Assembly (NCBI RefSeq): GCF_900105655.1
Contig: NZ_LT629787.1
Span: 372,001 to 436,000, forward strand
Direction: 5' to 3'
From: Halopseudomonas salegens
Lineage (GTDB): Bacteria > Pseudomonadota > Gammaproteobacteria > Pseudomonadales > Pseudomonadaceae
DNA: 64,000 nucleotides
The notes beneath the pieces are model-generated. The model worked only from the letters and a program-made list of their open reading frames with translations, had not been told where the DNA came from and did no database searches. The stretch's first letter is position 1; each line of letters begins with the position of its first letter. Positions 50,944 to 60,739 of this stretch are shown here, piece after piece. The position numbers were made by a program, and so were the translations under genes.

Positions 50944-52364
50944 GGCTGCATCCCCGACAGCCACTGGATCAGGGGCTCGGCGATCAGAGCCATACCCCAG
51001 ACCAGTAACGCCGGCAACAGGGCCAGCCACTGGGCAAAATGATCCGGGTTGTAGTCCGGCGGGGTCGGGTCGGCGCGATTGAATGACAATGCCACCACGC
51101 GAAAGACATAGGCAGCGCTGACCAGAGTACCGAGCAAGACGGCAAAGGCCCATGGCCAGTGCCAGGGATTATCAAACAGCGGCATCAGCAGAATCCATTT
51201 GGCCAGAAACCCGCCGCTGGGTGGCAGTCCAATCAGACTGCCACCGGCTACTGCAAAGGCAAACATGGCAACCGGCATCGTCTGCGTTGCACCTTTGAGG
51301 GCGCTGACCCGCCGGCTGCCGAGGGTCGCCTGCATTTCACCCGCGGCAAGAAACATGGATGCCTTGGCCAGCCCATGAGCCAGTACGAAAAACCACAGCG
51401 CGGCACTCAGACGACTGTCCTGCCACTGTAGCAACAGGCCAAGGGCGAGCAGTGCATAGCCCAACTGAGCCACGGTGGAGTAGGCAACCAGGGTTTTCAG
51501 ATAGGGCGTGCGCAGCGCCGACCAGCCACCGGCAATCAACGCAACCACGCCAGCCAGCGCAAACAGCATGCCTGCCTGACGCGCCAGTTCGTTATCTGCC
51601 AGGCTGATCCACAGCCACCAGAGAATAAACAGTGGCCCCTTGACCACCAGCGCCGACAATAGTGCACTCACCGCTGTGGGTGCGCTGGCGTGCGCGGCCG
51701 GGAGCCATTGATGCAGGGGCCAGAGAGCCGCTTTCAGCATCAGTCCAAGGGTCATCAGCAGCAGTGCCAGCCGGGTCGTGTGGCTGCCGTCGGCCAGCTC
51801 TGCCAGCAGACGGATATCCAGCACGCCGTATTGCCCGTAAAGCAGCGCTACGCCAAGCAGGTAGCACAGCGAGGCAGCCAGTGACAGCAGCAGATAACGC
51901 AGCGCCGGACCATAGGCTTTGGGCCCGGAGATGACGACCAGGGCCACCGCAACCAGACCCAGCAGTTCCAGGGTGACGTACCAGTTGAACAGGTCGGTGG
52001 ATAGCCAGAGCGCACACAGGCTGGTGTGCAACAAGGTCGACAATGGCCAGAAGTCGGTATCCCGTGTCTGGCTATGCCGGCTGCGTGCGGCATAGACGGA
52101 TACCAGCAAATGAATCAGGGCAGTGAATACCAACAGCAGCGCGCTGAGAGGATTGAGTTCAAAGCGGATCCCCAGCGGACTGTCCCAGCCAGCCAGTGCA
52201 AGGGATTGTGTGCCCGATTGCATGACTGACAAAAGGGCCGCGCCAGCAGCGAGCAAGCTGACAGCGTTGCTGACGATAACCAGGCTGGCCAGCCGGGCGC
52301 GCAACAATAACAGCAGCAAACTGGTAGCCAGGGGTAGCAGCAAGCTGAGCAGTGCTGCATTCAT
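50940..52364 (-). CDS. Mrp antiporter MrpD-like subunit
   Basis: A 474-aa member of the proton-translocating family with the helix-5 Glu in YVTLELLGLVA, helix-7 Lys in KAALWPLHQWLPAAH, then LVAYSTVAQLGY and LAHGLAKASMFL. Of the three large paralogues it follows the MrpC-like gene directly, the normal MrpD position. ATGA overlaps link it to the genes on both sides. Full length for MrpD (about 490 aa). Confidence 0.87.
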   Translation of the reverse strand: MNAALLSLLLPLATSLLLLLLRARLASLVIVSNAVSLLAAGAALLSVMQSGTQSLALAGWDSPLGIRFELNPLSALLLVFTALIHLLVSVYAARSRHSQTRDTDFWPLSTLLHTSLCALWLSTDLFNWYVTLELLGLVAVALVVISGPKAYGPALRYLLLSLAASLCYLLGVALLYGQYGVLDIRLLAELADGSHTTRLALLLMTLGLMLKAALWPLHQWLPAAHASAPTAVSALLSALVVKGPLFILWWLWISLADNELARQAGMLFALAGVVALIAGGWSALRTPYLKTLVAYSTVAQLGYALLALGLLLQWQDSRLSAALWFFVLAHGLAKASMFLAAGEMQATLGSRRVSALKGATQTMPVAMFAFAVAGGSLIGLPPSGGFLAKWILLMPLFDNPWHWPWAFAVLLGTLVSAAYVFRVVALSFNRADPTPPDYNPDHFAQWLALLPALLVWGMALIAEPLIQWLSGMQP

Positions 52365-52639
52365 TGTTTGCGCTCCCGGTCGGCCAGGGCGCTGGCAAGG
52401 CGCAGAGCAAAAGCGGTGGCACTGGCGGCGACGACCAGCCCGGTCACCACCAGCGCTTGCAGCACTGGATCAATCGGTTGCACTCGACTGGCCAGGGCGA
52501 CCATGACCATGAAAACGCCAGCGCCCATGATATTGACGGCCATGATGCGTCTGAGCGGATGGCTTTGCCGGAGCAAGCCATGCAGGCCGAGCACCCAGAG
52601 CGTAATGCCGGCCAGCAGATACAGGAGCAGACTGCTCAT
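52361..52639 (-). CDS. mrpC: Mrp antiporter subunit C (NuoK-like)
   Basis: A 92-aa three-helix membrane protein with the NuoK/MrpC pattern: LHGLLRQSHPLRRIMAVNIM in the first half and DPVLQALVVTGLVVAASATA in the second. Slightly shorter than usual MrpC (110 aa). Overlaps both neighbours by four bases (ATGA), as expected for a coupled subunit. Confidence 0.88.
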   Translation of the reverse strand: MSSLLLYLLAGITLWVLGLHGLLRQSHPLRRIMAVNIMGAGVFMVMVALASRVQPIDPVLQALVVTGLVVAASATAFALRLASALADRERKQ

Positions 52640-53553
52640 GGCTCCACCTCATTACCTTCGCCAACAACCAGCAGAGTCAGGCTGGCGGCAATCGACAAGG
52701 TGGCGGCAATTTCGATCAGTATTATCAGGGTGCTGTTCCAGCCGGCGGGATAGACCAGCCAGCCCTGGCCCAGCCAGGCGGTTGTTGCAGCAACCATGAC
52801 AAATACGCCGGCGCCCATCAGTACCAGCACTCGCATACTTGCCCGCTGCCATCCGAGGGCCGGCAACAAGCCGGCCAGGCGCAGCACAACAGCACCCGCA
52901 GCGAGTACTGCCCCGGCCTGAAAAGCGCCGCCCGGGGCGTGACTGCCGCGCCATAACAGGTAACCGGCGAGCACTACCGCAATGGGGACCAGTACACGGC
53001 TCCAGGCACTGAGCAATGGCCAGGGCGTTGCGTACTGACGTCGGACGACGTGTAGCTGGCGCAGACCCAGCAGCGCGAGCAATACCACCACAAGTTCCAG
53101 CAAGGTATCCCAGGCGCGATAGTTCAGCAGTACGGCAGTCACTGGATGGCTGACGCCGGTAGTATCCAGCTGTGCCATGACCTGTTCAGGTAACGGCTGC
53201 GATCCTGACAGCAAAGGCAATGCGCCGCGCATTAACAAGGCCAGTACCAGCAGACCGAGTAGCAGGCTGCCGGCGCTGGCAAGCCGGTGCGATTCGGACC
53301 TGTGTTCAGTAGCAGCTCCAGCCAGTGCCGCAAGCAACATGACGCCAATCAGGCCAGCGCCGATGGCGGCTTCGGCCAGCGCCAGATCCATTGCTCCCAG
53401 TCGTGCCCAGGTCAATGCAAGCATCAGCCCGAAGACGATAAACAGCACCACTCCGGTATAGAGCCGGGCACTGTGCATGGCACTACAAGCCAGACCGATC
53501 AACAGTCCGATCAGGCTGAGGTCAAACAGCAGTTCAGTCGTCGCCACTGACAT
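52636..53553 (-). CDS. Fused MrpA C-terminal (DUF4040) - MrpB subunit
   Basis: A 305-aa membrane protein. Residues about 1-110 match the C-terminal MrpA/MbhD-type domain (DUF4040), with ALAEAAIGAGLIGVMLLAAL; residues about 165-300 match MrpB, with RGSHAPGGAFQAGAVLAAGAVV. In classical Mrp operons the first part is the tail of the 800-900 aa MrpA and MrpB is separate. Here the MrpA N-terminal half is missing and must be supplied by one of the paralogues downstream. It overlaps MrpG by 20 bases and MrpC by four. Confidence 0.83.
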   Translation of the reverse strand: MSVATTELLFDLSLIGLLIGLACSAMHSARLYTGVVLFIVFGLMLALTWARLGAMDLALAEAAIGAGLIGVMLLAALAGAATEHRSESHRLASAGSLLLGLLVLALLMRGALPLLSGSQPLPEQVMAQLDTTGVSHPVTAVLLNYRAWDTLLELVVVLLALLGLRQLHVVRRQYATPWPLLSAWSRVLVPIAVVLAGYLLWRGSHAPGGAFQAGAVLAAGAVVLRLAGLLPALGWQRASMRVLVLMGAGVFVMVAATTAWLGQGWLVYPAGWNSTLIILIEIAATLSIAASLTLLVVGEGNEVEP

Positions 53554-53839
53554 CCTCCTCCTGATCCTGCTGATAGCGGGCCAGCAACTGGCAGGCGGTT
53601 GCCCCCGAGGCCATCACCAGTAACCAGATCAGCAACATCAGGCCAACTGCCTGGAGGTTGTCACTGCGCAATGACAGGCCGATAAACAACAACCCCAGCC
53701 CCAGAGTGTCGGCTTTGGTCACCGCATGCAGGCGGCAGTAGATATCCGGAAAGCGCAGCAGGCCGACAGTACCGGCGACAAAGAAAAACACGCTGGCGCC
53801 GAGAAACGGCCAGCTCAACCAGAGCAGCCAGTCAGTCAT
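53534..53839 (-). CDS. mrpG: Mrp antiporter subunit G
   Basis: A 101-aa membrane protein with the MrpG signature GTVGLLRFPDIYCRLHAVTKADTLG and three helices. ATG 53839 overlaps the MrpF gene by eight bases; the longer upstream frame is Cys/Arg-rich and unlikely. The C-terminus is acidic. Normal length for the family. Confidence 0.9.
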   Translation of the reverse strand: MTDWLLWLSWPFLGASVFFFVAGTVGLLRFPDIYCRLHAVTKADTLGLGLLFIGLSLRSDNLQAVGLMLLIWLLVMASGATACQLLARYQQDQEEDVSGDD

Positions 53840-54080
53840 TGTGCCTCCGCAGCAGCTGCACCAAGGCAATCGACAGTACCGCCGCCAACAGGGCAAGTAT
53901 CAGAGCGGCATCCAGCAGCGGTGGCTGGCGCTGAATATGGGCCAGGAGCATGAGCACGGCAGCGCCACTGGTGCCAAAAAGTTGCACGGCGAGCAGACGA
54001 TCAGCCCGCGTCGGTCCTCGCCAGATGCGCCAGAGACCGGCGGTTATGCTCAGCAGCAGGATAGCGGCAAAAAGCATCAT
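53832..54080 (-). CDS. mrpF: Mrp antiporter subunit F
   Basis: An 82-aa, three-helix protein with the MrpF pattern: WRGPTRADRLLAVQLFGTSG after the first helix, then DAALILALLAAVLSIALVQL. It overlaps MrpE by four bases (ATGA) and MrpG by eight. Family length is 80-95 aa. Confidence 0.9.
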   Translation of the reverse strand: MMLFAAILLLSITAGLWRIWRGPTRADRLLAVQLFGTSGAAVLMLLAHIQRQPPLLDAALILALLAAVLSIALVQLLRRHND

Positions 54081-54583
54081 CGCGAGCTCACCTCAGGCAG
54101 CATTGCAGCCAGCAAGTCTTCCATGCGCGCCACAGTTTTTTGCCAGGGTTGCTGTTGGTCCAATACATGCAGCTGCAAGTAACCGTCGCTGAATCGTGAC
54201 GACAGGGTGCCCGGCATCAGTCCGACGATGGCTGATAGCAACAGGTGAACCTGAGGGTTGGTGGATTGCAATTCATGGCGCACCCAGGCCGGATCAACCG
54301 GTAAGCGCGGGTGCAATGCCCGGCGTGCAACATCCCAGCCACCGAGTAGCAGTTCGGTGAGGAAAAAAACCAGCAGGCTGGGCAATCGGGTCAGGCGCAA
54401 ATACCAGGGTGTGGCTTGCAACCAGCAGGACAACAAGGTCGCCGCGGCAATGACCGGTAAACCCAGGTACCAGCCACTGCCACCGCTGAGCAGTATCCAC
54501 AGTGTGGCGTGCAGCAATAGCCAGAAAGGGCTGTTGCGCAGTTTCAGGCTGAATGGAGGGCGTGGTTCGGCGGCGAGAGTCAC
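54077..54583 (-). CDS. mrpE: Mrp antiporter subunit E, first gene of the operon
   Basis: A 168-aa protein with two N-terminal helices and the MrpE fold: FFLTELLLGGWDVARRALHP, then VGLMPGTLSSRFSDGYLQLHVLD. The GTG start at 54583 has an AGGAAG ribosome site. All eight genes down to 47780 overlap, so one transcript starting here is expected. The promoter must lie within about 160 bases that also serve the divergent UbiB-like gene. Confidence 0.88.
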   Translation of the reverse strand: MTLAAEPRPPFSLKLRNSPFWLLLHATLWILLSGGSGWYLGLPVIAAATLLSCWLQATPWYLRLTRLPSLLVFFLTELLLGGWDVARRALHPRLPVDPAWVRHELQSTNPQVHLLLSAIVGLMPGTLSSRFSDGYLQLHVLDQQQPWQKTVARMEDLLAAMLPEVSSR

Positions 54584-54744
54584 GGTGCTTCCTGTTGCGC
54601 ACTAGGCTGACCATAGTAGGTAAAAGCCTGCGTCGACTCAATTGCTGGCACCAGCGCGGTCGTCATTTTTTCTTACCATTGGCATTTGTCGTCTGCGTCA
54701 GGGCTACGCATGCTGTGTGTCACCAAATCCTGAGCCTGACAAGC

Positions 54745-56025
54745 ATGCCTGTATCGCGCAAGACACCCCGTCGTTCGGCCCTTGGCCGTTTCTGGCAGCT
54801 TGGCACCACCAGTGCACGGGTGGCCGGTGGTGTGTTGCGCCAGCGCATCTTGCCGGGGCATAAGGCGATGGACTGGCAGCCGACTGCTGATCTGTTGCGT
54901 GATGCCTTGGGGGATATGAAGGGGCCGGTACTCAAGCTGGGGCAGATGGCGGCGCAGTGGGAGTCAGTCTTGCCGGCACCGATTTGTCAGGCCCTCAGTC
55001 ATCTGCAATCGCAGGTGCCGTCCTTGCCATTTACGGCGTTCGAGCAGGTGCTGGATGACGCCTATGCTGGCGGCTGGTGCGAGCATTTTTCCCGGATAGC
55101 CCCCGAGCCCTTCGCCGCTGCATCACTGGGGCAGGTACATCGGGCGCAAACAGCTGATGGCCAGGCGGTCATCATCAAGCTGCAATACCCGGGCATGGCA
55201 GATATCTGCCGGGCTGATCTGCAACAGTTACGCCGGCTGTTGCCATTGGGTCGCTTGCTGCGCGCGCCGGCGAAGGCGCTGGAGCAGGTCTACCAGGAGC
55301 TGGCGCGGGCGGTGCGCGCCGAGCTGGATTATGCCCGCGAGCTGGAGACCCTGCAGCGTTATGCGCAGCACTTTCAGGCTGCGCCCGGTGTGCTTATTCC
55401 CCAGCCGGTATCGGCGCTTTGCCGGCCGGGTATTCTGGTTATGCAGGAAGTCCGTGGTGCGCCGCTGGCAACCAGTGGTTCGGCACCCTTGCCAGTGCGT
55501 CAGTTGCTCGCAGAGCGTCTGATCGACTGGCTTTGTTCGCAAGTTGTCGAGCTGGGGCTGCTGCATGTCGATCCGCATCCGGGCAATTTTGCCTGGACGC
55601 CCGAGGGCGAGCTGATTGTCTACGACTTCGGTGCCGTCCATGCGCTCCCGGCCCGCTTGTTGAATGCCTATGTGGCCAGTTTCCGGGCCTTGCAGGCGGG
55701 TGACCCCCATCGACTGGAAGCGGCCTTTCAGCAACTGGGCGCGCGCCAGGCCACGAGCCCGGTGCCCTGGTCCTTTTATCGTGAGCTGTCGGCCCTGTTG
55801 CAGCCGCAGCTGCAGCCAGGCGCAACCTGGGATTTCGCTGCAGCGCCGCTGCACCAGCAACTGACGCGCATCATTCCGGAAGGTTTTGCCGCTCTGGGCA
55901 GTTTGCAGCCGGCGGCTGACACCTTGCTGGTCAATCGCGCGCTGGAAGGGCATTACTGGAACCTGCAGCGCCTGGCAGTGCCGGTCAGGCTGGCTGACCG
56001 GCTGGATGCTGCGCTGGCTGACTAG
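54745..56025 (+). CDS. UbiB/ABC1-family atypical kinase
   Basis: A 426-aa protein of the AarF/UbiB/ABC1 family. It has the family KxGQ motif ([13 protein letters not shown]), an Ala-rich loop ([11 protein letters not shown]) in place of a Gly-rich one, the Lys in [16 protein letters not shown], the catalytic HVDPHPGNF and the metal-binding YDFGAV. The frame opens upstream at 54553, but that part overlaps the divergent operon start and is Arg/Cys-rich; ATG 54745 fits the family N-terminus, though without a strong ribosome site. It may act in ubiquinone or lipid metabolism. Its end overlaps a convergent MCP gene by four bases. Confidence 0.85.
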   Translation: MPVSRKTPRRSALGRFWQLGTTSARVAGGVLRQRILPGHKAMDWQPTADLLRDALGDMKGPVLKLGQMAAQWESVLPAPICQALSHLQSQVPSLPFTAFEQVLDDAYAGGWCEHFSRIAPEPFAAASLGQVHRAQTADGQAVIIKLQYPGMADICRADLQQLRRLLPLGRLLRAPAKALEQVYQELARAVRAELDYARELETLQRYAQHFQAAPGVLIPQPVSALCRPGILVMQEVRGAPLATSGSAPLPVRQLLAERLIDWLCSQVVELGLLHVDPHPGNFAWTPEGELIVYDFGAVHALPARLLNAYVASFRALQAGDPHRLEAAFQQLGARQATSPVPWSFYRELSALLQPQLQPGATWDFAAAPLHQQLTRIIPEGFAALGSLQPAADTLLVNRALEGHYWNLQRLAVPVRLADRLDAALAD

Positions 56026-57662
56026 CTGATTTTGAAAAAGTTGACCTTGTGTTCCAGTTGATCAGCCAGGGTGCTCAGTTCACGGCTGGAAGCGGCAACC
56101 TGATCGGAGCCGGCCGAGCTTTCCAGCGTGGATTGATGTATCCGGCTGATATTGCGATTGACCTCTTCGGCCACCGCACTTTGTTCTTCTGCCGCGCTGG
56201 CAATTTGTGCGTTGAGGTCGTTGATGGCGCCTACTTCACGGCGAATGGTATCCAGCGCGGTTTCGGCTTCCCGTGTCTTGGTCACGGTTTGCTGGGCCAG
56301 TTCACGGCTGGTATGCATTACTTCGCTGGCGGCACTGGAGCCGGTTTGCAGGCGACCGATCATCTGCTGGATTTCGCTGGTTGACTGCTGTGTGCGAGTG
56401 GCCAGCGAGCGCACCTCGTCAGCAACCACGGCAAAGCCTCGGCCATGTTCGCCAGCACGGGCAGCTTCAATCGCAGCGTTCAATGCCAGCAAGTTGGTCT
56501 GTTCGGCGATGGCGTTGATCACATCAATGATCTTGCCGATTTCGACGCTATCCGCCGAGACTTTCTGCACCGATTCAGTGGCTTGTTCGAGAGTATCGGC
56601 CAATTGCTGGATAGCCAGAGCGGTATCCTGTACGACCCGGTTGCCGTTGCCGGCTTCGCTATCGGCATTGCGTGTGGCGCTGGCGGCATTGGCGGCGTAG
56701 CCGGCAACTTCATTGACGGTGGCGGCCATTTGTTCGACGGCGGTAGCCATTTGCTCTGCTTCACGGGATTGCAAGCGAATTTGCTGGTTGTTGTTGTCAG
56801 AGGTACTGCTCAACTCCAGTGATGCCTGGTTCAACCCGCGTACTGCCTGGTTGACTTCGCGGATGGTGCCGGACAGGTGTTTGTTCAGGCTTTGCAATTC
56901 GGCCATTACGCTTTTGTGGTAACGGGTATCGATGCGCTGGTCCAGCTCACCGTCTGCCAGGCGACGGATGATGTCGGCAACCGCATCCGGTTCGGCGCCC
57001 AGTACCGACTTCAGCCAGCGAATGATCAACACGCAGACGATAACACTGACAATAATGGCCAGCAGGGTAATGCCGAGCATGAACCATTGAAATCCGGAGG
57101 CTGTCTCCTGTACAGCTTGAATATCAGTACTGATCAGCGCTTCCTGATGATCAATATAGGCGTTGATGCGTTGCAGCCATTCGCTGTAAGCGGGTGAAAC
57201 TTCTTCCAGCAACAGCGCCTGTGCCGCTGCCAGCTGACCGCGAGCCTGGAGCTGGATGACCTCGTCGGTCAATGGCAAGGTGCGAGCCTCCGTTTGCTGG
57301 ATGGCGCTCAACAAACGCCGTTCTTCGGCGCTCGGGCTGTTGCGATCCAGCATCTCTTGCAGGGCGTTACCCGACTCCTGATAAAAGCCGGCCAATTGCT
57401 CAATCAGCTGCAATTGCTGGCGCACGCCGCGCGGCTCGTTGAGAAGGACCACGTCCCGAATGGCAATCGCCCGATCATGCACGCTGCCGCGAAAGTTGAT
57501 CGCGTAGCGCTGTTTCTGGCTGGCGGACTGATTGACTTCCTGCAGGGTTCTATCGATAAAGTCGACGCGGTTTATGCCGATAAGGGTAATGATCAACAGC
57601 AGTGTGAGTACCAGGCTGAAACCCAGGGCAAGGCGTTGAGCGACGGTCAGACGAGTGCGCAT
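56022..57662 (-). CDS. Methyl-accepting chemotaxis protein with four-helix sensor
   Basis: A 546-aa chemoreceptor. A first membrane helix (about 12-32) is followed by a four-helix-bundle-type periplasmic domain (about 35-185), a second helix (about 190-210) and HAMP with a [20 protein letters not shown] segment. The signalling domain has the tip [20 protein letters not shown] followed by [23 protein letters not shown] 57662 with an AAGGA site is preferred over the frame start at 57695. It ends NFFKIS, with no CheR pentapeptide. Ligand unknown. Confidence 0.92.
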   Translation of the reverse strand: MRTRLTVAQRLALGFSLVLTLLLIITLIGINRVDFIDRTLQEVNQSASQKQRYAINFRGSVHDRAIAIRDVVLLNEPRGVRQQLQLIEQLAGFYQESGNALQEMLDRNSPSAEERRLLSAIQQTEARTLPLTDEVIQLQARGQLAAAQALLLEEVSPAYSEWLQRINAYIDHQEALISTDIQAVQETASGFQWFMLGITLLAIIVSVIVCVLIIRWLKSVLGAEPDAVADIIRRLADGELDQRIDTRYHKSVMAELQSLNKHLSGTIREVNQAVRGLNQASLELSSTSDNNNQQIRLQSREAEQMATAVEQMAATVNEVAGYAANAASATRNADSEAGNGNRVVQDTALAIQQLADTLEQATESVQKVSADSVEIGKIIDVINAIAEQTNLLALNAAIEAARAGEHGRGFAVVADEVRSLATRTQQSTSEIQQMIGRLQTGSSAASEVMHTSRELAQQTVTKTREAETALDTIRREVGAINDLNAQIASAAEEQSAVAEEVNRNISRIHQSTLESSAGSDQVAASSRELSTLADQLEHKVNFFKIS

Positions 57663-57913
57663 AGGGGTGTCCTTGTAATTGCAAAATGATTGCATATATT
57701 TGTACTAAAACTATACATGAATATATTATTTGTACAAGGCGGAAATTTGTCGCCTGTTTTACGGCGCGAATTTTCTTTATTTATTGCTCTGCTGCGCTAT
57801 GCTGCAATACTGACTTAACATCACGTGACAAGTAGTGGCTCAGCGATATCACTTGCCGTCTTTGTCCCATCATTGCACGCTGCGGGCAGGTCTGCTCGCT
57901 AACGGAGAAATGG
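57663..57913. promoter_or_regulatory. Divergent AT-rich promoter region with ATTTGTAC repeats
   Basis: The 250 bases between the MCP gene and the GGDEF-EAL gene are clearly AT-richer than their neighbours. ATTTGTAC occurs twice (near 57699 and 57737) with several TATA-like stretches between. This is likely a shared control region for the two divergent genes, with the repeat a possible regulator site. Confidence 0.4.
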
Positions 57914-60559
57914 ATGCCGCTTCTGGTCAGTCCTGAAGAAGGCTTCAGACAATTGGCTGCCGGTGTCGCCAGCGCGCGTGGTGATGCCGCCTTCAGTCAA
58001 TTGTTGCGCGCCCTGGACAGTATCCTGCCGGCCTGTCACTGGATGATTGCCGAGTGTCAGCCGGACTATCGGCAAGCACGAAGTCTGGCTGTATTGAGCG
58101 GTGGGGAATTGCTGGACAATCGGCTGTTTGCAATTACTGCGGAACCCTATCGCCAAGCGCTGGCGCGTGGCTTTTTTCATGCTCCTGACGGTCTGCAGGA
58201 GAGCCTGCCGGACGATCCATTGCGCCAAGACTTTGCTGCTTGCAGTTGCGTTGCCCTGGCTCTGGGCAGTGACGGCCATAAGGGCGCCGGCCTGTTGGTC
58301 GGCTGGCACGATCAGCCCATGACGCTTGGTGCGCTTGAGCGTGAAGCTTTGCAGATTGCCGTCAGCCAGGCCAGTGTGGAGCTGTCACGGCGTCAGGCCG
58401 TCAGTGTCGCGCAGCATAATGAACACCGATTGCACGCCTTGATGAGTCATCTTCCGGGAATGGTGTATCGCTGTCAGCATGATGCTGACTGGACCATGGA
58501 TTTTGTCAGTCAGGGCGCTTATCAGTTGACGGGCTACCCGGTGGAACAATTGCTGCAGGATACTCGCCTGGCATTTGGCCGTCTGATCCATCCGGACGAC
58601 CGGGCTCGGGCCTTTGCCTGTGTCGACGAGGCAATTGCCGTACGTGCTCCCTATCAGTTGACCTATCGTTTGTTGACGGCTGATCGCGGCTACCGCTGGA
58701 TGTGGGAGCAGGGGCAGGCGGTTGAGGATGCCGAGGGCGGTATTGCTTATCTCGAAGGCTTTATCTCGGATGTTACCGAACAACAGCAGGCGCAGCGCAT
58801 TCAGCGTGCAGTCCTGCAGATTGCTACCGCCGTCACAGCGGCAGGCACCGATGATTATCTGCAGCGTCTGGTCGAAAAGCTGTGCGCGGTCCTGGCGTCG
58901 GATATCTGTTACATCGCTCGCCTGGTGCCGACCGGGCGTATGCAAGTACTGGCAGGGGTTGCCGAAGGTCAGGCAATGCCAATGTTTGATTATGACCCGT
59001 CTGGCCGTGCCTGCGAGCAAATTCTCAAGCAAGGCGAATTGGCCCTGAGCAGTGAGCAAGCGCTGGATCTGGACGACTTTCCCGAAGGCGCACATTTTCC
59101 CGTACATCACCTGATCGGTCGCCGGCTGGACAATGCGGCGGGCGACACGGTAGGCGTGCTGATAAGCATGCAGCGATCAACGCCTGAAGATCCCGAGTTT
59201 GCGACGTCGGTCTGTCGCATTCTGGCCAGTGGAGCGGCGGCGGAACTGGAGCGTCAGGGACATGACGTGCATATGCAGCGCCTGGCCTTCGTTGATGAGT
59301 TGACCGGGTTGCCGAACCGGGTGCGCTTTATCAACGAACTGGACAAGTACAGCGAGCAGGTGCCCAGGCCGCCCCTGGGGTTGCTGTTGATCGACCTGGC
59401 CCGGTTCAAGGAAATCAATGACAGTCTGGGGCATGAGATGGGTGACCACCTGTTGCAGGCGGTCAGTCGACGATTGCAGCAGTCCTGTTTTGCCGATGTA
59501 TTTCTTGCCCGCCTGGGGGGCGATGAGTTTGCCATGCTGTTGCCGCGAAGCAGCGAGGCAAATCTGCAGCGCCAGGTCAGTGAGTTGCGTCGTCAACTGG
59601 AGCTTCCGGTACGCTTGCACGGGCATGAATTCAGTCTGGAAGCCAACCTTGGCGCGGTGCTTTGTCGAGGTGACAGTAACTGGCAGCAGGGGCTATTGCA
59701 GCAGGCAAGCATTGCCCTGCATCACGCGAAAACCAGTGGCAACGGTTTTTGCCTGTTCAGTCGAGAACTGGGCGACCTGGTCAATCGCAAACATCGGATG
59801 CTGGAAAAGCTCCTTGAGGCACTGGCGCAGAATCGCCTGCAACTGTTTTTCCAGCCGCAAATTGATTTGCAGAACGGCCGTCTGTGTGGTGCAGAAGCCT
59901 TGTGCCGGTGGCAAGACGCAGAATGGGGTTGGGTCAGTCCGGCGGAGTTTATCGTGCTTGCCGAAGAGCGCGGCCTGATGCGCCAGTTAGGCGACTGGGT
60001 ACTGCGAGCGGCCTGCCGGCAATTGCTGGCGTGGCAGCAGGCCGGCCAAGTGCTCCCTGGGCGCTTGTCTCTCAACCTGTCAGCGCAACAGCTGGAAACG
60101 CCTGATCTGGCCAGCCATATTCGCAGTTGTTGTCATCCGCTGGATCCCTCTTTGCTGAATCTGGAGCTGACCGAAAGTGCGCTGGTGCGTGATCCTGATC
60201 AGGCAGTGTTGATTACCCGATCGCTGCGCGAAGCAGGTTTCCAGTTGGCAATTGATGACTTTGGCACTGGCTATTCGTCGCTCAGCTATCTCAAGCGCTT
60301 CGCCGCCGATACGCTGAAGATTGATATGTCCTTTGTGCGCGACATGCTGGTCGACAGTCATGATCGGGCAATTGTCGAGACCATTATTGCCATGGCTCGT
60401 GCACTGGGAATGCGTACTACTGCCGAAGGGGTCGAGCAGGCCGAGCAGGCTACGCTGTTGAAAAGCATGGGCTGCGATGAGGCCCAGGGCTATTATTACG
60501 GTCATGCTCTCGATGCAGACGACTTTACCCGGCAATGGTTGGACACTTCGACGGTCTGA
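57914..60559 (+). CDS. PAS-GAF-GGDEF-EAL c-di-GMP signalling protein
   Basis: An 881-aa soluble protein. The N-terminal 160 residues look like a GAF-type domain. A PAS-3 domain follows (about 175-290, with GMVYRCQHDADWTMDFVS and RWMWEQGQAV). A second GAF (about 300-440) comes before GGDEF (about 455-610). The cyclase site is intact (ARLGGDEF), but no RxxD inhibitory site precedes it. EAL (about 625-880) has GAEALCRW, ELTESALV, IDDFGTGYSSL, DTLKIDMSF and AEGVEQ, the residues needed for phosphodiesterase activity. The GGAGA site upstream of ATG 57914 fits. It could make or degrade c-di-GMP; NfrB and other receptors nearby could respond. Confidence 0.9.
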   Translation: MPLLVSPEEGFRQLAAGVASARGDAAFSQLLRALDSILPACHWMIAECQPDYRQARSLAVLSGGELLDNRLFAITAEPYRQALARGFFHAPDGLQESLPDDPLRQDFAACSCVALALGSDGHKGAGLLVGWHDQPMTLGALEREALQIAVSQASVELSRRQAVSVAQHNEHRLHALMSHLPGMVYRCQHDADWTMDFVSQGAYQLTGYPVEQLLQDTRLAFGRLIHPDDRARAFACVDEAIAVRAPYQLTYRLLTADRGYRWMWEQGQAVEDAEGGIAYLEGFISDVTEQQQAQRIQRAVLQIATAVTAAGTDDYLQRLVEKLCAVLASDICYIARLVPTGRMQVLAGVAEGQAMPMFDYDPSGRACEQILKQGELALSSEQALDLDDFPEGAHFPVHHLIGRRLDNAAGDTVGVLISMQRSTPEDPEFATSVCRILASGAAAELERQGHDVHMQRLAFVDELTGLPNRVRFINELDKYSEQVPRPPLGLLLIDLARFKEINDSLGHEMGDHLLQAVSRRLQQSCFADVFLARLGGDEFAMLLPRSSEANLQRQVSELRRQLELPVRLHGHEFSLEANLGAVLCRGDSNWQQGLLQQASIALHHAKTSGNGFCLFSRELGDLVNRKHRMLEKLLEALAQNRLQLFFQPQIDLQNGRLCGAEALCRWQDAEWGWVSPAEFIVLAEERGLMRQLGDWVLRAACRQLLAWQQAGQVLPGRLSLNLSAQQLETPDLASHIRSCCHPLDPSLLNLELTESALVRDPDQAVLITRSLREAGFQLAIDDFGTGYSSLSYLKRFAADTLKIDMSFVRDMLVDSHDRAIVETIIAMARALGMRTTAEGVEQAEQATLLKSMGCDEAQGYYYGHALDADDFTRQWLDTSTV

Positions 60560-60739
60560 CAATGTCAGGCGCTATGGGAATTGCGTCGTGGCCCACCTGG
60601 AATCATCTACACTCTACCTTGTATTCGCTGCTGAGCGTCTGCCTGTGCAGGTGCAGGGACAAGTTGTCGAAAGAGATATCCGCTATAGCGGTATCCACCG
60701 AGTGTGATCACGGTTGCTCAGGCAACCAGAGGAAGCGCA

